From contig JADJYH010000055.1 in assembly GCA_016719855.1 (NCBI GenBank), positions 1 to 40,436 of the forward strand: a stretch of 40,436 nucleotides of DNA, given 5' to 3'. The DNA is from Saprospiraceae bacterium. GTDB taxonomy: Bacteria > Bacteroidota > Bacteroidia > Chitinophagales > Saprospiraceae. The number at the start of each line of letters is the position of its first letter. Positions within the stretch are counted from its first letter, which is position 1. Of the stretch, positions 38,191 through 40,436 are shown piece by piece. A model generated the notes under the pieces. It saw only the letters and a list, made by a program, of their open reading frames with translations, was not told the origin of the DNA and ran no database searches. The position numbers and the translations under genes were made by a program.

Positions 38191-39278
38191 TCACCAACGC
38201 CATGCCAGTGAATGGATGATGAAGATGACCAAATACAAGAAGCTGACAATGAGGAATTTGAAAATCGTTATTGGCCAGCGCTGCCCGTAGAACCGCTTCA
38301 TCGCAAGCATCGGGTAGAAGGCTGCTGCCGTGATGGACAGCCCCACCACTGGTCCGAAGGCATCGCCCAGCCAATTTGACACCAACATCAGCAGCGTAAT
38401 AAACAGGAACATGAACGAGTGGGCATGGAAGGAGAAAATGACGTGTTCGTAGTAGAAAAACCGTCGCCGAACATAAAGCAGCTTGAGTACGACCGCCAGC
38501 ATGGGCATCATGACGAGCATCATCCAGAGGATGTTTCCAATGAGGTAAATGCCAAAGTTGTCGCCTTTTTTGAGCATCCTCACCTGCTGCCTGACGAGCA
38601 GCCTTTTCCAAAACCCCTCGATGTGGTAGGTGCTTAGCAAGGTGTTTCCCTCCATGTTTTCGATGTCGTCCACGGAGATTTTCATCAAATTTTTCTCGCT
38701 AAACGAAAGCTCCACATCGCCCTGCATCGTCAGGGTATCTTTTCTTTCTGTAAAGTTGAAACTCCTGGCCACATCCATGCTGTCGTGTTCCGTGGTGTTG
38801 TAGCTGCTGCCAATTTGGCCATCAACGTGTCGAGCGCAGCGCTGACCTGTTGGTTTTGGAACTTGGCGGCGGTCGCAATTCGCAGGAATCAACTCGACGA
38901 ACATCTGGTGCTTTTGGTGCAGCGCTTTCTTTTCTCGGTTCCCCGCTAAAGCCCTCGGGCCGTTACCATCCACCTTGATGGAAAGCATGGTGATGAAAAC
39001 GCAGCCGCTACGAAGAACAGCCGCACCGGGTGGTAATACCGGTTGTGTATGCCGTTGAAGTAGTCCGACGTTAGCTTTCCGGGGATGGCCAGCGACCTGA
39101 GTGTGTTGAAAATACGGTTGTCGAGGTTGAACAGCGTGGCCACCGTCTCCGCTACCATCTCCCGGAAGCTAAGGCGGCCATCATGATTCCGCTGGCTGCA
39201 ATTCGGGCAAAAGTTCGCTCCCTCCGGCAGCGGGTATTGGCAGTTTCGGCAGTGCTGTATTGGCGTTTCGTTTGTCAT
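38191..39278 (-). CDS. DUF3667 membrane protein with zinc ribbon (one frameshift)
   Basis: About 360 residues. The N-terminus carries a zinc ribbon, HCRNCQYPLPEGANFCPNC. The DUF3667 motif follows: TLFNLDNRIFNTLRSLAIPG, then FNGIHNRYYHPVRLFFVAAA. A break near 38960-38990 separates FFVAAA from MLSIKVDGN. The C-terminal part has four or five membrane segments (IYLIGNILWMMLVMMPMLAV, FMFLFITLLMLVSNWLG, ITIFKFLIVSFLYLVIFI). Function unknown; members are common and specific to Bacteroidota. Convergent with sucA and separated from it by a strong terminator. Confidence 0.82.
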
Positions 39279-39369
39279 TCAGAGCTGGTTTGTGGCCAAA
39301 ATAGGTAAAGAGGGAACGGAACGGCCAAACTTTGTTTGACAAGGTTGGAGATGGGCACTCCCCCTTGCC

Positions 39370-40354
39370 CTATCGCCGCCACTCCTCCGTCAGCAACTCC
39401 CCGACTTCCCCGGCCACCTCTATTCCCGCATTGCGGCCTGTGCTGTCAAACACCAATTCTTCCCGGTCATAAAACCGGACGTGCATCGTGCCCTGCATGC
39501 TCTCGTTCACCTTGCCCTTCATCTCGCCGGTGAGCGGGGAAATGAGCACGGCACCGGGGGCTTGCAGTGCTGTGATTTCAAGCCGGTAACGGTTGTCACG
39601 GAAAGAGAGGCGCACCTCCTGCTCCCCAAGGCGGCCTTCATGCTGGCCCCGGTATAGGTAGCGAAGCGGTACAGTGTATCGCCCCACTGGAAGCCGACGA
39701 TATAGCCGATAAAGTAACTGCGCAGCCACGGGATATGCGCCACGGGGCGAACACGCAAGTCTTTTCCGCTTGCGAAAAATGGTTGGCCTGCATCCAGATA
39801 TACGAACGGGGGAAAGGACGTGCCCCAGTCCTTTTCGAGGTAGCCGATGCCGCCGCCAAAGTCCACAGGCTGGCCATACACCTGCATCTGCCCGGAAAGC
39901 CGATGGTGCAGGCTCACCAAGCCATGAAAGCACTGCATGAACGGCACAAAAGAATACCAACCCATGATGCCCGGTGCGCCCAGCATCTTTGGCCAGGGCG
40001 TGGGCGATTGGAAATCAATGCGCCCTTGCAATTCGGGCAGGTCGAGTTGGATGTGGTTGCCGGAGAGGAGTTGACACCGATTTGCAAATGGAAACCCGTT
40101 TCCGAAGGGACAAAGTATTGGGCTTCAAACGGATGGTAGCTGGCCTTGCAGTGCTTCCCGTCCAGCACCTGGATGAAGGCATGAGAATCCCCATTTTTCG
40201 CCATCGAAATACCAGGGATGACTGCAAAAACTTGGTGTTCTGCTGCATCCACCAGCTTGAAGTACCAGCCCTCGAAATAGCTGCGGGTGCGGCCCCAACC
40301 GTGGTACATGTTGGGGTTCCAAGTGGAGCGACAGCGGAGGAGGTTGTTTTTCAT
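39370..40354 (-). CDS. Tocopherol cyclase-like protein (two frameshifts)
   Basis: About 325 residues. Motifs of the tocopherol cyclase family (PF14249): SYFEGWYFKLVDA, FAVIPGISM, then after a break GRIDFQSPTPWPKMLGAPGI and MGWYSFVPFMQCFHGLVSLH, then FGGGIGYLEKDWGTSFPPFV. After a second break come EQEVRLSFRDNRYRLEI and PLTGEMKGKVNESMQGTMHV. Breaks are near 40060-40080 and 39630. Bacterial members do not make tocopherol and probably act on other lipids or isoprenoids; that is unproven. It is the last gene in the window. The remaining 82 bp to the edge hold no clear promoter. Confidence 0.8.
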
Positions 40355-40436
40355 GTGTTTTTTTTTGATGAATGTGGGGGTAAAGATGGGAGAGGATAGA
40401 ATCCAAAGTCAATCTCCTGCATTCAATTCCTGATAA

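Noticed and set aside
1..40436. tRNA or rRNA genes
   Set aside because: I saw no stretch with a convincing tRNA cloverleaf or rRNA signature on either strand by eye; a covariance search would be more sensitive.

Overview
The window is a piece of a Bacteroidota chromosome, probably a GC-rich Saprospiria-like lineage. The evidence is a gliding-motility/type IX secretion C-terminal domain on the first gene, a type IX sorting tail on an M28 peptidase, DUF5916, DUF3667 and dual-OB proteins, and promoters of the Bacteroidota form TTG-N19-TAnnTTTG. Housekeeping genes (rnhB, sucA) flank the accessory part, so this reads as chromosome rather than a free phage or plasmid.

Layout. 1-9.2 kb: the end of a large SprB-repeat adhesin-like protein, a secreted M28 peptidase, a secreted unknown, a CvpA-YkgJ fusion, a Tat-type sugar isomerase-like protein and a DUF5916 outer-membrane protein. 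9.2-32.4 kb: one co-directional extracellular contractile injection system (eCIS; Afp/PVC/MAC-like) locus. Its order is AraC regulator, DUF4255 cap-like protein, conserved unknown, sheath, two tubes, DUF5908, LysM baseplate protein, VgrG-like spike, PAAR tip, gp25, large baseplate protein 1, fibre-like protein, a non-coding structured gap, large baseplate protein 2, CIS tape-measure protein, DUF4157 effector, a small unknown ORF and an AAA+ ATPase. 32.4-40.4 kb: two DUF488 proteins, a dual-OB protein, RNase HII, 2-oxoglutarate dehydrogenase E1, a DUF3667 membrane protein and a tocopherol cyclase-like protein.

How the locus fits together. Tube and sheath build the contractile tail. The tape-measure protein and the DUF4255 cap set its length and end. 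LysM, VgrG, PAAR, gp25 and the two large proteins form the baseplate and spike. The AAA+ ATPase is the usual eCIS accessory ATPase. The DUF4157 protein is the likely cargo: its N-terminal part is conserved, but its C-terminal end is a short AT-rich unknown domain followed by an equally AT-rich 57-residue ORF, which looks like a swapped-in effector module. A pair of direct repeats 21 bp apart sits upstream of the first structural gene, where an AraC-type activator would bind.

Caveat. More than thirty single-base reading-frame breaks occur across the window, many in homopolymers, and they hit essential genes (sucA, rnhB) as well as the eCIS. I read them as consensus sequencing errors, not decay, and annotate the broken genes as whole CDS with the breaks noted.
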